Part shown: one piece after another, positions 22,736 through 31,382 of the stretch
Numbering within the stretch: position 1 is the first letter of the stretch
Layout of the letters: the number at the start of each line of letters is the position of its first letter
From: Natrialba swarupiae
Lineage (GTDB): Archaea > Halobacteriota > Halobacteria > Halobacteriales > Natrialbaceae
Assembly: GCF_008245225.1 (NCBI RefSeq)
Contig: NZ_VTAW01000008.1
Coordinates: 1 to 64,000 of the forward strand
Direction: 5' to 3'
Length of the DNA: 64,000 bases
Made by a program: the position numbers and the translations under genes
The notes under the pieces: model-generated
Databases searched by the model: none
What the model saw: the letters and a program-made list of their open reading frames with translations, nothing else
What the model was told of the DNA's origin: nothing

Positions 22736-23791
22736 ATGCGCCTGCTTTTGCCCGCGGGGACGACCGAAACGGCGCTGATCGACGGGATCAGCGCGGCCGG
22801 GGCGACGCCGGAGTTGATGGTCCAGACGCCGTCGGCGGACGTCGAGATCCTCGAGTACGGGGAGCCGACGACCGCACCGGTGACGCCGGTGAGTCCGACG
22901 GGCTGTCCGACACCCGCGGCGGTGACCCGCGCCGTCCGCGAAGTGATCGACTTCGACTGCGTCGTGATCGACGCCGGCCTCGCCCGGTCGACGGGCGCGC
23001 CCACGGTCGACCTCGGCGTCGAAGCCGGCGAGGACGTCCGCGAATTCGAGGCCGTCCCGGACGCCGCGGCGGTCTTCGATCGCGCCCACGGCTTCGGCTC
23101 GAGCCTGCCCGACGACGAAATCGTGATCGGCGAAACCGTCCCCGGCGGGACGACGACGGCCCTCGGCGTCCTCACCGCGCTCGGCGAACCCGCCAGCGTC
23201 TCCTCGTCGCTCCCGGAGAACCCGCTCGAACGCAAACGGCGCGTCGTCGACGACGCTCTCGAGGCGAGCGATCTCGAGGCTGGCGACTGCGCCGGAGACC
23301 CCCTCGCCGCGGTCCGGGCCGTCGGCGATCCGGTCCAGACGACCGCCACGGGGATCGCCGCGGGTGCACTCGAGTCCGGTACCCGAGTCACGCTCGCCGG
23401 GGGCACGCAGATGGTCGCCGTCGCTGCTCTCCTCCGCCACGCGGACGTCGACGCGCCGCTGTCGATCGCCACGACGTCGTTCGTCGCGGACGAACAGGGC
23501 GATCGACTCGAGCGGGCCTGCGACCGACTCGACTGCAAGCTGACCGTGACCGATCCCGGCTTCGACGAGGGCGATCACGTCGCGATGGAGCGCTACTGCG
23601 CCGGCGAGGCGAAAGAGGGCGTCGCGATGGGCGGGGCGCTCTCGATCGTTCCCGACGGCGAGATGGGAGCGGTTCGGGACCGACTCGAGGTCGTCTGTGA
23701 TCGGCTCGGGATCGACGCGAACGGGGCCTCCCCCGCCGTCGGGGACGATCCCGAATCGGAACCGAGGGCGGAGGCGGATCGTGAACCCTGA
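22736..23791 (+). CDS. cobT: CobT-like nicotinate-nucleotide phosphoribosyltransferase (TIGR00303)
   Basis: 351 aa. MRLLLPAGTTETALIDGISA starts the protein. VIGETVPGGTTTALGVLTALG and RVTLAGGTQMVAVAALLRH are typical of the archaeal TIGR00303 branch of CobT. Members activate the lower-ligand base to its alpha-riboside phosphate. The C-terminal tail is acidic and low-complexity. It begins one base after the cobY stop and overlaps cobD by 11 bp. Confidence 0.88.
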   Translation: MRLLLPAGTTETALIDGISAAGATPELMVQTPSADVEILEYGEPTTAPVTPVSPTGCPTPAAVTRAVREVIDFDCVVIDAGLARSTGAPTVDLGVEAGEDVREFEAVPDAAAVFDRAHGFGSSLPDDEIVIGETVPGGTTTALGVLTALGEPASVSSSLPENPLERKRRVVDDALEASDLEAGDCAGDPLAAVRAVGDPVQTTATGIAAGALESGTRVTLAGGTQMVAVAALLRHADVDAPLSIATTSFVADEQGDRLERACDRLDCKLTVTDPGFDEGDHVAMERYCAGEAKEGVAMGGALSIVPDGEMGAVRDRLEVVCDRLGIDANGASPAVGDDPESEPRAEADREP

Positions 23792-24833
23792 GTCGATCCG
23801 TGCCGCGAGTCGGGTCCCCCACGGCGGCGAGACCGATCCCGACGTGCTCGATTTCTCGGCGAATACGAACCCCCGAACGCCGAAGGGCGTCGAAGAACTC
23901 TACGCGGCCGCACTCGAGGGGTCCCGCCGGTACCCCGACGACGACTATCCCACGTTTCGGGCCGCCGCGGCCGAATTCGTCGACTGTAGTCCCGAACGAG
24001 TGGTTCCGACGCCCGGCGGACTGGCGGCGATCAGACTCGCGATGGAGATCACACTCGAACCCGACGACGAGGCATTGGTCCCCTACCCGAGTTTCGGCGA
24101 GTACGCTCGCGAGGTTCGCCTCCAGGGGGCGAGGCCGCGGTTCGTTCGATACGACGAACTGACCGAGTTGCGCACCGCGGCCCTCGAGTCCGCCGCGCTG
24201 GCGGTGGTCTGTACGCCGAACAACCCGACCGGCGACGCGGCCGATCCAGACGCACTCGCCGCATTCGCCGATCGCTGTGGGGACGCCGGAACGACGCTGC
24301 TCGTCGACGAGGCCTTCCTGGGCTTCACGGATCTACCGTCGGCTGCGGGATTCGAGCGGGAGAACGTGATCGTCGCACGTTCGCTCACCAAGCTGTTCGG
24401 CCTGCCGGGGCTGCGGGCCGGCTTCGCCGTGGCGACCGAAGACCGCAGAGACACACTCGAGACGGCCCGGCGAACGTGGTCGCTCGGAACGCCGGCCGCT
24501 CGAGTCGGCGCACACTGCCTGCGGGACGGCGAGTTCGTCGCGGAAACCCGCGATCACGTCGAACGCGAGCGCGAGCGGATACGCGAGGCACTCGAGCGAC
24601 GGTTCGACGTTCATCCCTCGGACGCGCCCTTCCTCCTCTGTGACGTCGGCGACCAAAACGTCGACGAGCTCCTCGAGTCGGCACGTGAGAGGGGCGTCGC
24701 GATCCGCGACGCGACGACGTTCCGGGGCCTCGACGCCCACGTTCGCGTCGCAATCAAGGATCGAGAGAGAAACGACCGGCTGCTCGGTGCGCTGGGCGTC
24801 GGCGAATCGACCGATCGACACGGACACAAATGA
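23781..24833 (+). CDS. cobD: L-threonine-O-3-phosphate decarboxylase CobD (PLP enzyme)
   Basis: 350 aa from GTG. Fold-type I PLP enzyme close to histidinol-phosphate aminotransferase: LDFSANTNPRTPKGVEELYA, VVCTPNNPTGD, LLVDEAFLGFTD, and the PLP lysine in IVARSLTKLFGLPGLRAGF. In a cobalamin operon this fits CobD, which makes (R)-1-amino-2-propanol phosphate for CbiB. A HisC role is less likely here. Start overlaps cobT by 11 bp. Confidence 0.85.
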   Translation: MNPESIRAASRVPHGGETDPDVLDFSANTNPRTPKGVEELYAAALEGSRRYPDDDYPTFRAAAAEFVDCSPERVVPTPGGLAAIRLAMEITLEPDDEALVPYPSFGEYAREVRLQGARPRFVRYDELTELRTAALESAALAVVCTPNNPTGDAADPDALAAFADRCGDAGTTLLVDEAFLGFTDLPSAAGFERENVIVARSLTKLFGLPGLRAGFAVATEDRRDTLETARRTWSLGTPAARVGAHCLRDGEFVAETRDHVERERERIREALERRFDVHPSDAPFLLCDVGDQNVDELLESARERGVAIRDATTFRGLDAHVRVAIKDRERNDRLLGALGVGESTDRHGHK

Positions 24834-24945
24834 GGTCAAAGGGTGAGAAACGAATGAGGAGGACGAACGACGCGATCCGAAACCGAACGACTGCGAGCGA
24901 GAATTGGACGAGCGAAACGAGTGTGGACGACGGAGGGCAGAACCG

Positions 24946-25764
24946 GTGACCGACGGCGACCGCGCGTACCGGGCGACCCGACGCGACGGCGTCCTCCGTG
25001 TCGGACAGCCGGGCGCGGAGTGGTTCTCGAGTGGCTGGAACGGCGGCCGGCGACGCGTCGACTGCGCCTACAACGTCTCGGTTCCCGACGGCTGGAACCG
25101 GACGGATCTCGAGTCGTACGCCGACGACCGGCTCGAGCGTGCCGAATTCGGCCGACTCGAGGGAACCGCTGCAGGGTACAACCGTGACGGGAGCGTCGGA
25201 CGGAACGACGACCCGCTCGTCCTGTTCACCGGCGTGGATCTCGAGCACGCCCGCGGCGCGCGGCGTGGCTCGGTGACGGTCTACGCGACGGCCGGGCTCT
25301 CGAACCCGGCGGCGTTGCCGATGGATCCGGCTGGCGGATTGTCCCCCACCGAATCCGACGCGGAGTCGGCGGCCGATCCCTCCTTCACCGGCGCGGGAAC
25401 CGTCAACCTGATCGTCGGTACGACGCGGGCGCTCGCCCCCGGCGCGCTGGCGAACCTGCTCGCGGTCGCCGTCGAGGCGAAAACCACGACGCTGCTCGGG
25501 GAGACCGGGTTTCCCGGAACGACGACCGACGCCGTCGTCGTCGGCCACGATCCGGACGGATCGAGGGCCGAATTCTCGGGGAGCGCAACGCCAGTCGGCG
25601 CGGCAACCCGAGCCTGCGTCCGGGAGGCCGTCCGAGCGTCGCTCCGGTCGCGGTACGGAGACGGAACGGAGATTCCGGAGTCGGTCGCGGACGCCGAACA
25701 CGGCATCTCGACGGATCGACGGGCGCGGGTGTTTCGCCCGCTCCTCGAGGGCAACGGAGACTGA
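24946..25764 (+). CDS. cbiZ: Adenosylcobinamide amidohydrolase CbiZ
   Basis: 272 aa. VLFTGVDLEHARGARRGSVTVYATAGLSNPA, TVNLIVGTTRALAPGALANLLAVAVEAK and GFPGTTTDAVVVG match CbiZ, which cleaves the aminopropanol side chain of salvaged (pseudo)cobinamides so they can be rebuilt. GTG 24946 follows ggaggg at good spacing. A 31-codon frame (24854-24949) in the gap after cobD overlaps this start and could be a leader peptide. The TGA is the first base group of palindromic repeat copy B. Confidence 0.88.
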   Translation: MTDGDRAYRATRRDGVLRVGQPGAEWFSSGWNGGRRRVDCAYNVSVPDGWNRTDLESYADDRLERAEFGRLEGTAAGYNRDGSVGRNDDPLVLFTGVDLEHARGARRGSVTVYATAGLSNPAALPMDPAGGLSPTESDAESAADPSFTGAGTVNLIVGTTRALAPGALANLLAVAVEAKTTTLLGETGFPGTTTDAVVVGHDPDGSRAEFSGSATPVGAATRACVREAVRASLRSRYGDGTEIPESVADAEHGISTDRRARVFRPLLEGNGD

Positions 25765-25844
25765 TACGGTCTGCTGTACCGGTGTCCCGGCGCACCCGCA
25801 ACCCCTGGGCGGGTGCGCCGGAACCGACTGACAGTAAACCGTAC
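25763..25844. repeat. Dispersed palindromic repeat, copy B
   Basis: Left arm gatacggtctgctgtaccgg then cggcgcacccgc. Right arm gcgggtgcgccgg, then aaccgactgacag, then taaaccgtac. The inner 12-bp arms are perfect. It starts within the cbiZ stop codon, as copy A ends in the stop codon of its neighbour. May work as a terminator for the cobalamin operon. Confidence 0.7.
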
Positions 25845-25900
25845 GAACCGGAGGACGGGAACTCGATGGGGACGATCGAACCGGAGGACGGGAACCCGAT
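25844..25900. repeat. Short direct repeat, period 33 bp
   Basis: cgaaccggaggacgggaac plus five bases at 25844 and again at 25877 with one mismatch in 24. Directly after palindromic repeat copy B. Confidence 0.6.
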
Positions 25901-25973
25901 CCGCATCTGCCTCACTGTGGAGGGGGTTCTGGCTACAGTACGGTTAACCGACACCGGTCCCAACGTACGGTCG

Positions 25974-26381
25974 ATGACCGGGGACGACCCCACGCCGATC
26001 CGCTCGCTCGCGGTTTCAGCCGACGACGTCGCGGACGCGTACGCGTACTCCCACGAGAATCCGGGCCGGGCGATCCTCCGGGTGACCCCGCCGTTTCACG
26101 GCCGAATGCGCGCGCGAATTCACGTCTATCGGGTCGACGACGCGGCGCTGACCGACGCGGTCCACGTCCCACCCGAAGAGCTCCTCGAGGACGACGTCGT
26201 CGCCGCCTATCCGAGCCTCGAGGACGCACTCGTAACCGATTCGGAGACCGAGGAGGTTCGCACGCGCCACGCCGAAGCCGTCGACGCCTGGCGCTCGAGG
26301 GCACGCGAGTCGATCGTCGACGCGGTCGAACTCGAGATCGGCGACGAACCCCACCGCGTCGACGTCAAACGGCTCGGCTAG
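25974..26381 (+). CDS. Conserved haloarchaeal protein of unknown function
   Basis: 135 aa: MTGDDPTPIRSLAVSADDVA, then AILRVTPPFHGRMRARIHVY and LEDDVVAAYPSLEDALVT. The RVTPPFxGRMRARxH block is conserved in a haloarchaea-only family (possibly DUF8009). Cytosolic, acidic; no function assigned. ATG 25974 is chosen over upstream frame extensions because ggttaacc sits about 28 nt before it. Confidence 0.72.
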   Translation: MTGDDPTPIRSLAVSADDVADAYAYSHENPGRAILRVTPPFHGRMRARIHVYRVDDAALTDAVHVPPEELLEDDVVAAYPSLEDALVTDSETEEVRTRHAEAVDAWRSRARESIVDAVELEIGDEPHRVDVKRLG

Positions 26382-26484
26382 CGGCTTCGATCGGGAGAAT
26401 CGTCCACGTCAGCGGCTATTCGGACCACTTTCACTTTCACCACGGACGGATCGGTTTGACGTACTGATAGTCCAACGAACGCGT

Positions 26485-26688
26485 ATGACACTGATCGTCG
26501 ATCGAGGTGCCGGCCACCAGCGCACGGACGACGGTTCGACCCTCGAGAACGAAACGGAACGAAAACGCATCGACGTCACCGACTTACACGCCGCGGGCAT
26601 CGAGGAGTTCGTCGAAGAGAGCGTCGACACCGAGTACGTCTCGCTCGAACAGCGCGGCGCACGGACCTACCTCGTACTCGAGGAGTAA
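26485..26688 (+). CDS. Small hypothetical protein (67 aa)
   Basis: MTLIVDRGAGHQRTDDGSTL, then ENETERKRIDVTDLHAAGIE and EFVEESVDTEYVSLEQRGAR. Acidic, with no cysteine, no hydrophobic span and no recognised family. Strong third-position GC bias and a clean start 23 nt after an AT-containing box support that it is a gene. Confidence 0.6.
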   Translation: MTLIVDRGAGHQRTDDGSTLENETERKRIDVTDLHAAGIEEFVEESVDTEYVSLEQRGARTYLVLEE

Positions 26689-26718
26689 CGTCGATTCGCC
26701 TGGCGGAGCGCCGTCACG

Positions 26719-27258
26719 TCATCGAGTCCGAATCCACTCGCAGAGTCGCTCGGGGAGGTCGTCGCGCGTCTCTGTGTCGACCGCGAACCGGTCGACGTCC
26801 GACCGCCGCTTCACTGCGCCGAGAACGCCGTCCGTCGGTCCCGCTTTGATCGCGGCTACCACCGGTACCGACGAGTCGAGCGCCGAGCGAGTCGCCTCGA
26901 CGAAGCGCTCGCTCTCGAGTTGCATTGGGGCGATCTCGTCGATTACGAGACAGTCGACGTCGGTCCGATCGACGGCGTCGACGAGGGCGACCGCGGACAG
27001 CCGATCGACGGCCGACACGTCGACACGGTACGTTCCGACGCGAGGGCCCGACTCGAACCGGACGTGGGCCATCACCGCACGCTCGTCACCGCCGACTCGA
27101 ACGATCTCGAAGCCGACCCGATCGCCGCCCTCGCGAATCTCCGGACACGAGAGTCCGTCTATCGAGTAACCATCCTCCCGAAGCGAGGCGGCGGTTCGCT
27201 CGAGAGCGGTCGTCTTGCCGCTTCGAGGTGGTCCGACGAGGAGTGCGTTGGCTGGCAC
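26719..27258 (-). CDS. THEP1-family nucleoside-triphosphatase
   Basis: 179 aa from GTG 27258: VPANALLVGPPRSGKTTALE. Walker A GPPRSGKTT (9-17), Walker B CLVIDEIAPMQLES, and RVGTYRVDVSAVDRL fit the THEP1/DUF265 NTPases, which hydrolyse ATP and GTP slowly; role unknown. The frame is open to ATG 27345, but that start would overlap the divergent gene's own ATG (CATG at 27343-27346), and the family begins right at the P-loop strand. A TATA-like cgaaattag lies near 27290-27300. Confidence 0.8.
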   Translation of the reverse strand: MPANALLVGPPRSGKTTALERTAASLREDGYSIDGLSCPEIREGGDRVGFEIVRVGGDERAVMAHVRFESGPRVGTYRVDVSAVDRLSAVALVDAVDRTDVDCLVIDEIAPMQLESERFVEATRSALDSSVPVVAAIKAGPTDGVLGAVKRRSDVDRFAVDTETRDDLPERLCEWIRTR

Positions 27259-27343
27259 GGGTTCGATCGAATCCGTGGACCCGCCGGGGCTAATTTCGTT
27301 CGGTCCCCCGGAGTTTTTCACCGCGCTCGGTGGAGGGCGTGGC

Positions 27344-28390
27344 ATGACTCGATCGACTGACGAGAGCCGAGACGGTGGGCGACGACCGGCGACGCATTCG
27401 GCATCGACGCGGCGGCGAGTCCTCGAGGGTACCGCTTGGGTCTCCCTCGGAATCGTGGGGACGGCGGGCGGAGTCGGTGCGACTGAGGACGCTCGATCCC
27501 CCGAATCGGACATCGCCACAGCCGGACGGAGTCGGCGGGACGATTCCGTCGGTGATCTCCCGCTCTTCGATGCCCACACGCACGTGATCCCCGAGGAGAC
27601 GCTGGATCGTCCGCCGCTGGACGCCGACGGACTCGTCGACTGGATGGACGAGGTCGGTGTCGACCGCGCCGTCGTGCTCGCGCTCGACTCGCCCGAGAGC
27701 TACCCGGTTCAGGCCTCGAGCTGGTGGGTACTCGAGGAAGCCGAGGCGTACCCGGACCGGCTCGCTCCGTTCTGTACCGTCGATCCGCGGACGCTGGTGT
27801 ACGGCGACGAGCCCGTCGAGAACCTGATCGAACGGTACGTCGAACGGGGGGCCCGCGGCTTCGGTGAGTTGAAAGCCGGACTCCCGATCGACGACTCGCG
27901 CCTCGAGACGCTCTACGAGTACTGTGCCGAGTACGACCTGCCGATCCTGTTTCACACCGACGAGAAGGCGATGATGGACGAGGTCGGTCTCCCTCGACTC
28001 GAGGACGTGTTGGCCTCGTATCCGGAGGTCGACTTCCTCGCGCATGCCCACGCCTGGTGGGCACACATCTCCGCGGACGTGAGCTGGGAGGATCGTGGTG
28101 GGTACCCGGACGGGCCGATCGAACCGGGCGGTCGAGTGGCCGAACTACTGGAAACGTACGACAACGTCTACGGCGACCTCGGCGGCCACTCCGGCTGGAA
28201 CGCGCTCACGCGGGACGAGGCGTACGCCCAGGAGTTCCTCGAGGAGCACTCGGATCAGCTGGTCTTCGGGACGGATTACATCTATCCCGGTCAGTCGATC
28301 GACCACTTCGAGCTATTCGACCGGTTCGACCTCGAGCGCGAGGCGTGGGCCGACCTCAGGTATCGGAATCTCGAGTCCGTGCTTCGATGA
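27344..28390 (+). CDS. Tat-exported amidohydrolase (amidohydrolase-2 family)
   Basis: 348 aa. Twin-arginine signal: STRRRVLEGTAWVSLGIVGT then AGGVGA, cleavage near residue 46. The mature domain has DAHTHVIPEE (HxH metal site), LFHTDEK, DFLAHAHAWW and a late Asp in VFGTDYIYPG, so a TIM-barrel metal-dependent hydrolase or decarboxylase of the amidohydrolase-2 type. Substrate unknown. gagttttt lies about 28 nt before the ATG, supporting a leaderless start. Confidence 0.85.
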   Translation: MTRSTDESRDGGRRPATHSASTRRRVLEGTAWVSLGIVGTAGGVGATEDARSPESDIATAGRSRRDDSVGDLPLFDAHTHVIPEETLDRPPLDADGLVDWMDEVGVDRAVVLALDSPESYPVQASSWWVLEEAEAYPDRLAPFCTVDPRTLVYGDEPVENLIERYVERGARGFGELKAGLPIDDSRLETLYEYCAEYDLPILFHTDEKAMMDEVGLPRLEDVLASYPEVDFLAHAHAWWAHISADVSWEDRGGYPDGPIEPGGRVAELLETYDNVYGDLGGHSGWNALTRDEAYAQEFLEEHSDQLVFGTDYIYPGQSIDHFELFDRFDLEREAWADLRYRNLESVLR

Positions 28391-28424
28391 ACCACGGACC
28401 AGCGGGTGGGAAACGCGTCGAGCG

Positions 28425-28631
28425 TCACCGCAATCGGCGGTACGCCCGGAGTACGACCGAGACGGCGGTGCCGAAGCCCGGAACCCGCGAGGAGATTACG
28501 GCCGCGCCGACCAGGAGGGCACCGCTCCTGTGACGCCCCTTCGAGAACTCCATCGCGGCGTCGAGAAGCGTCGTGACGACGCCCGCGTTTTTCAGCAGTT
28601 TCGTTCGATCGCGCGTGGCTGTCGTGGACAT
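28425..28631 (-). CDS. Small conserved haloarchaeal protein (68 aa)
   Basis: MSTTATRDRTKLLKNAGVVT, then TLLDAAMEFSKGRHRSGALL and VGAAVISSRVPGFGTAVSVV. One likely membrane helix (about 38-60) and a basic C-terminus LRAYRRLR. Conserved small haloarchaeal membrane-associated protein, no function known. The frame extends 28 codons upstream without support. Confidence 0.65.
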   Translation of the reverse strand: MSTTATRDRTKLLKNAGVVTTLLDAAMEFSKGRHRSGALLVGAAVISSRVPGFGTAVSVVLRAYRRLR

Positions 28632-28701
28632 ACCGACCGAGACGGGTACTGGTCGGAAACGGTTCCCGCTTGCGTACGCCGCGTCAGCTGGTGGTGCAGG
28701 G

Positions 28702-29430
28702 TCACGAGAGTACACGACGAACGATCGACTCCGGCATCGCCGTCAGGAACCAGGCGACCAGCCGCCACCGGCGAGTGACGTACACGTGATCGCGGCGCTT
28801 GCGAATCGCTCGGGCGATCTGAGCGGCCGCGGTTTCGGGCGAGGCCACCCAGAACAGGTCGTCGTCATCTCCCATCGCCATCTCGGTGTCGACGAACCCC
28901 GGCTCGACGGTCGTGATCGATATCTCGGTCTCGCGTGTCGCCTGTCGGTTTCGAAGCCCCTCGAGGTAGGTCGAGACGAACGCCTTCGAGGCGTTGTACG
29001 CGGGTGCGCCGGGATTGCCAAACCTCGCAGCGACGGAGGAGATGCCGACGAGGTGGCCGCCGCCGCGGGAGTCGAAGTGGTCCATCGCCGCCGTCGCAAT
29101 TGCGGTAAAGCCACGGACGTTGACGTCGATCGTCTCCCGCTCTGGACCCCACTCGAGGTCACGGTTCAGGTGGCCGACGCCGGCGCTGATCACGACGAGG
29201 TCGACCGACCCCATCGCCGAGACGAGTTCGGCGAACGCCTCGCGGGCGTCTGCGGCGTTCGTGACGTCCATCGTCGCGACGTACGCCTTCGTCGGCAACT
29301 CGGAGCCGATCCCGGTCAGCCGTTCCCGGCGGCGAGCCGCCAGTCCGATCTCGTACCCCTCCGCGGAGAGCTCCCGAGCCAGCGCCTCGCCGATTCCCGA
29401 CGACGCGCCGACGATGATCGCTCGCTGCAT
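28702..29430 (-). CDS. Short-chain dehydrogenase/reductase
   Basis: 242 aa from MQRAIIVGASSGIGEALARE. TGxxxGIG-type motif GASSGIG (8-14), NAG-like ISAGVGH, catalytic Ser in GISSVAARF, and YNASK (Tyr, Lys). C-terminal third has a hydrophobic end (WRLVAWFLTAMPESI). Classical SDR; substrate unknown. Confidence 0.88.
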   Translation of the reverse strand: MQRAIIVGASSGIGEALARELSAEGYEIGLAARRRERLTGIGSELPTKAYVATMDVTNAADAREAFAELVSAMGSVDLVVISAGVGHLNRDLEWGPERETIDVNVRGFTAIATAAMDHFDSRGGGHLVGISSVAARFGNPGAPAYNASKAFVSTYLEGLRNRQATRETEISITTVEPGFVDTEMAMGDDDDLFWVASPETAAAQIARAIRKRRDHVYVTRRWRLVAWFLTAMPESIVRRVLS

Positions 29431-29540
29431 ACGCCCTCGTTTTCGAACGGGCGACATAACGGTGCTGATCGGGTACGCGACCCGACGGCACACGGTATCT
29501 GGTGTACGCCCGTCGGTCGCCCGCTATTGGTTGGCGGTCC

Positions 29541-29552
29541 AATACATATATG
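29541..29552 (+). promoter_or_regulatory. TATA box of the gene at 29577
   Basis: aatacatatatg, the only AT-rich run nearby, ends 24 nt before the start codon. Confidence 0.6.
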
Positions 29553-29576
29553 GGCGTTCTCGAGAGAGCGTCGTGT

Positions 29577-30305
29577 ATGTCCCCGCGACCTCCCCTCCGA
29601 TCCGGCTTCGATGGCGGGCGCTCACGACTCGCCCTCGATAGCGGGCGCTTCCGGCTCGCTTTCGGTTGTGTCGTCGTCGCGATGATGCTCGCGGCCAGCA
29701 CCGTCGGTTTCGCCGGCACGCCGTCGCTGTCCGCGACCGAGTTCGATCCCGAAACCGACCACGACGAACTCACGAGTGGCCCGAGCATTCACGATGCGGA
29801 TGGCGCCAGTCCCCCGAGCGACGACGTCCGCGACGCGTTCGCGGCCGCTGCCGCCGACGGTCACTACGAAGGGACGATCGAGAACGCGTCCGACCGGTAC
29901 ACGTTCCTCGGCGACGAGCGATACGAGTTCGTCCGCTTCGAGGGGACGTTCTACGAGTTCGCCGCCGACATCGACGGTGATCGGGTCGTGATCGACGCCG
30001 AGGAACGCGACCCACAATCGATCGCCGACGAACTCGCGGTCGACTTCGCGGACGCTCCCGACCCCATTCAGGAGACGATCGAAACCGGCGAACCGGTCGA
30101 GCTTACCGGTGACACTCCGGGGCGGATGATCGTCGTCGACGACGGTACCTACTACGTGGTGACGCTCGGACCGCCACACCACGGCTCGAGCGGGGTCGGG
30201 TTGACGTTCCTCGCGGGCGTTGCGATCCTCGGCGGCGGTCTGCTGATCGTCGGAATCGGCGTCGTCGGAGGGCTCTGGCTTCGTCGCCGTCGTCGTGGGA
30301 CCTGA
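29577..30305 (+). CDS. Exported membrane-anchored protein of unknown function
   Basis: 242 aa. N-terminal hydrophobic segment FGCVVVAMMLAASTVGFAGT (signal or anchor), an acidic beta-rich domain (DRYTFLGDERYEFVRFEGTF), and a C-terminal span GLTFLAGVAILGGGLLIVGI followed by RRRRRGT. So the domain probably faces outside with the C-terminus in the cytosol. A clear TATA box (tacatata, about 29543-29550) lies 27-33 nt before ATG 29577. No family recognised. Confidence 0.75.
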   Translation: MSPRPPLRSGFDGGRSRLALDSGRFRLAFGCVVVAMMLAASTVGFAGTPSLSATEFDPETDHDELTSGPSIHDADGASPPSDDVRDAFAAAAADGHYEGTIENASDRYTFLGDERYEFVRFEGTFYEFAADIDGDRVVIDAEERDPQSIADELAVDFADAPDPIQETIETGEPVELTGDTPGRMIVVDDGTYYVVTLGPPHHGSSGVGLTFLAGVAILGGGLLIVGIGVVGGLWLRRRRRGT

Positions 30306-30426
30306 GCACTCACGCGGTCTGCTGTCGCCATCCCTGATCACGAAGAGTGAAACGAGCGAGGGAGTCAAGCGACCGCCAGCTGCGAGCAACGACAGGACTT
30401 TGACTCGATACGCCATCCGATCGGGT

Positions 30427-30912
30427 ATGGTCGAGGCCGTCGCCGTTCTCGCGGTCGCGTTGCTCGTCGCCGGAATCGTCGGGACACTGATCCCGCTCGT
30501 CCCTGGCGGTCTGCTCTCCCTGTCGGGACTCTACCTCTACTGGTGGCACACCGGATTCACCGAGCCGGGGCCGATCGCACTCGGCGTCCTCACCGCGCTG
30601 GGCCTCCTGACGCTCCTCGCCGAGTTCTTCGGCGGCTCTGCCGCCGCGAAAGCCGGCGGTGCCTCCTGGCGTACGACGGGTGCGGCCGCGCTCGTCGGCA
30701 TCGTCCTCATGATCGTCACCGGCCCGCTGGGGCTGCTGGTCGGCCTCTTCGGGACCGTCTTCGCCCTCGAGTACGTCAGAAACGGCGAACTCGAGCGAAG
30801 CGCTCGATCGGCGCTCTACGCGACGGTCGGCATCCTGGCGTCGACGGCGGTGCAGTTTCTGCTGGCGCTGTCGATCCTGCTCGGGTTCGCCGTCGCCGTC
30901 GTCGTGCTGTGA
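30427..30912 (+). CDS. DUF456-family membrane protein
   Basis: 161 aa, about four to five membrane spans. LIPLVPGGLLSLSGLYLYWW, AEFFGGSAAAKAGGASWRTT (Gly-rich loop) and GPLGLLVGLFGTVFALEYV are the DUF456 landmarks. The Gly-zipper-like GGSAAAKAGG loop is typical. Function unknown. Confidence 0.85.
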   Translation: MVEAVAVLAVALLVAGIVGTLIPLVPGGLLSLSGLYLYWWHTGFTEPGPIALGVLTALGLLTLLAEFFGGSAAAKAGGASWRTTGAAALVGIVLMIVTGPLGLLVGLFGTVFALEYVRNGELERSARSALYATVGILASTAVQFLLALSILLGFAVAVVVL

Positions 30913-30968
30913 ACCGTTCGGGCTGTGCTGTCTGTCGACGGCGTGGGGAGACGTTTCCGAGTGATCGA

Positions 30969-31043
30969 CCACCGTCAGCGCGGAGTCGGAGAACCACCGT
31001 CAGCGCGGAGTCGGAGAACCACCGCCAGCGCGGAGTCGGAGAA
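30969..31043 (+). repeat. Three tandem 25-bp repeats
   Basis: Unit ccaccgtcagcgcggagtcggagaa, shortened here to ccaccgtcagcgcggagtcg plus gagaa, at 30969, 30994 and 31019 (third with one change), then a partial ccaccg. Lies upstream of the 54-aa gene, and the last partial unit is next to its promoter region. Confidence 0.75.
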
Positions 31044-31092
31044 CCACCGACTCCGGGAAAACACTGACGTTCTGGCCCGCGTTCGCACGGGT

Positions 31093-31257
31093 ATGGAGTG
31101 TTCCGAAGACGACTGCGACCGGCCCGCGGCGGTCGAGTTGCACGTTCCCTGGGACGAAAACCGCCTCGTCTGTGCACCCCACGCTCGCGTTCTCGGTCAG
31201 CAAGACGGGGTCGTCGCCGATCCACACCCCGACAGCGCCGACGACCTTCTCGAGTGA
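31093..31257 (+). CDS. Small Cys/His protein (54 aa)
   Basis: MECSEDDCDRPAAVELHVPW, then DENRLVCAPHARVLGQQDGV and VADPHPDSADDLLE. Cys 3, Cys 8 and the CAPH group could form one zinc site. A conserved haloarchaeal small protein; function unknown. ATG 31093 is about 30 nt after gggaaaac. Confidence 0.7.
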   Translation: MECSEDDCDRPAAVELHVPWDENRLVCAPHARVLGQQDGVVADPHPDSADDLLE

Positions 31258-31382
31258 CGAGTGCGATTCCAGTTCGCGTCAGAAGTACCGATACTTTTCG
31301 AAAAATGACTGTATCGTTCCCGTATCGTTATCAGTACACAAAGATTATGCCCGAATGTAGTCGTGTATCGCTCGAGCATTGT

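Noticed and set aside
24854-24949. 31-codon frame before cbiZ as a separate gene
   Set aside because: No family, overlaps the cbiZ start; could be a leader but there is no positive evidence.
30969-31043. CRISPR array
   Set aside because: Tandem repeats with no spacers and only three units; no cas genes in the window.
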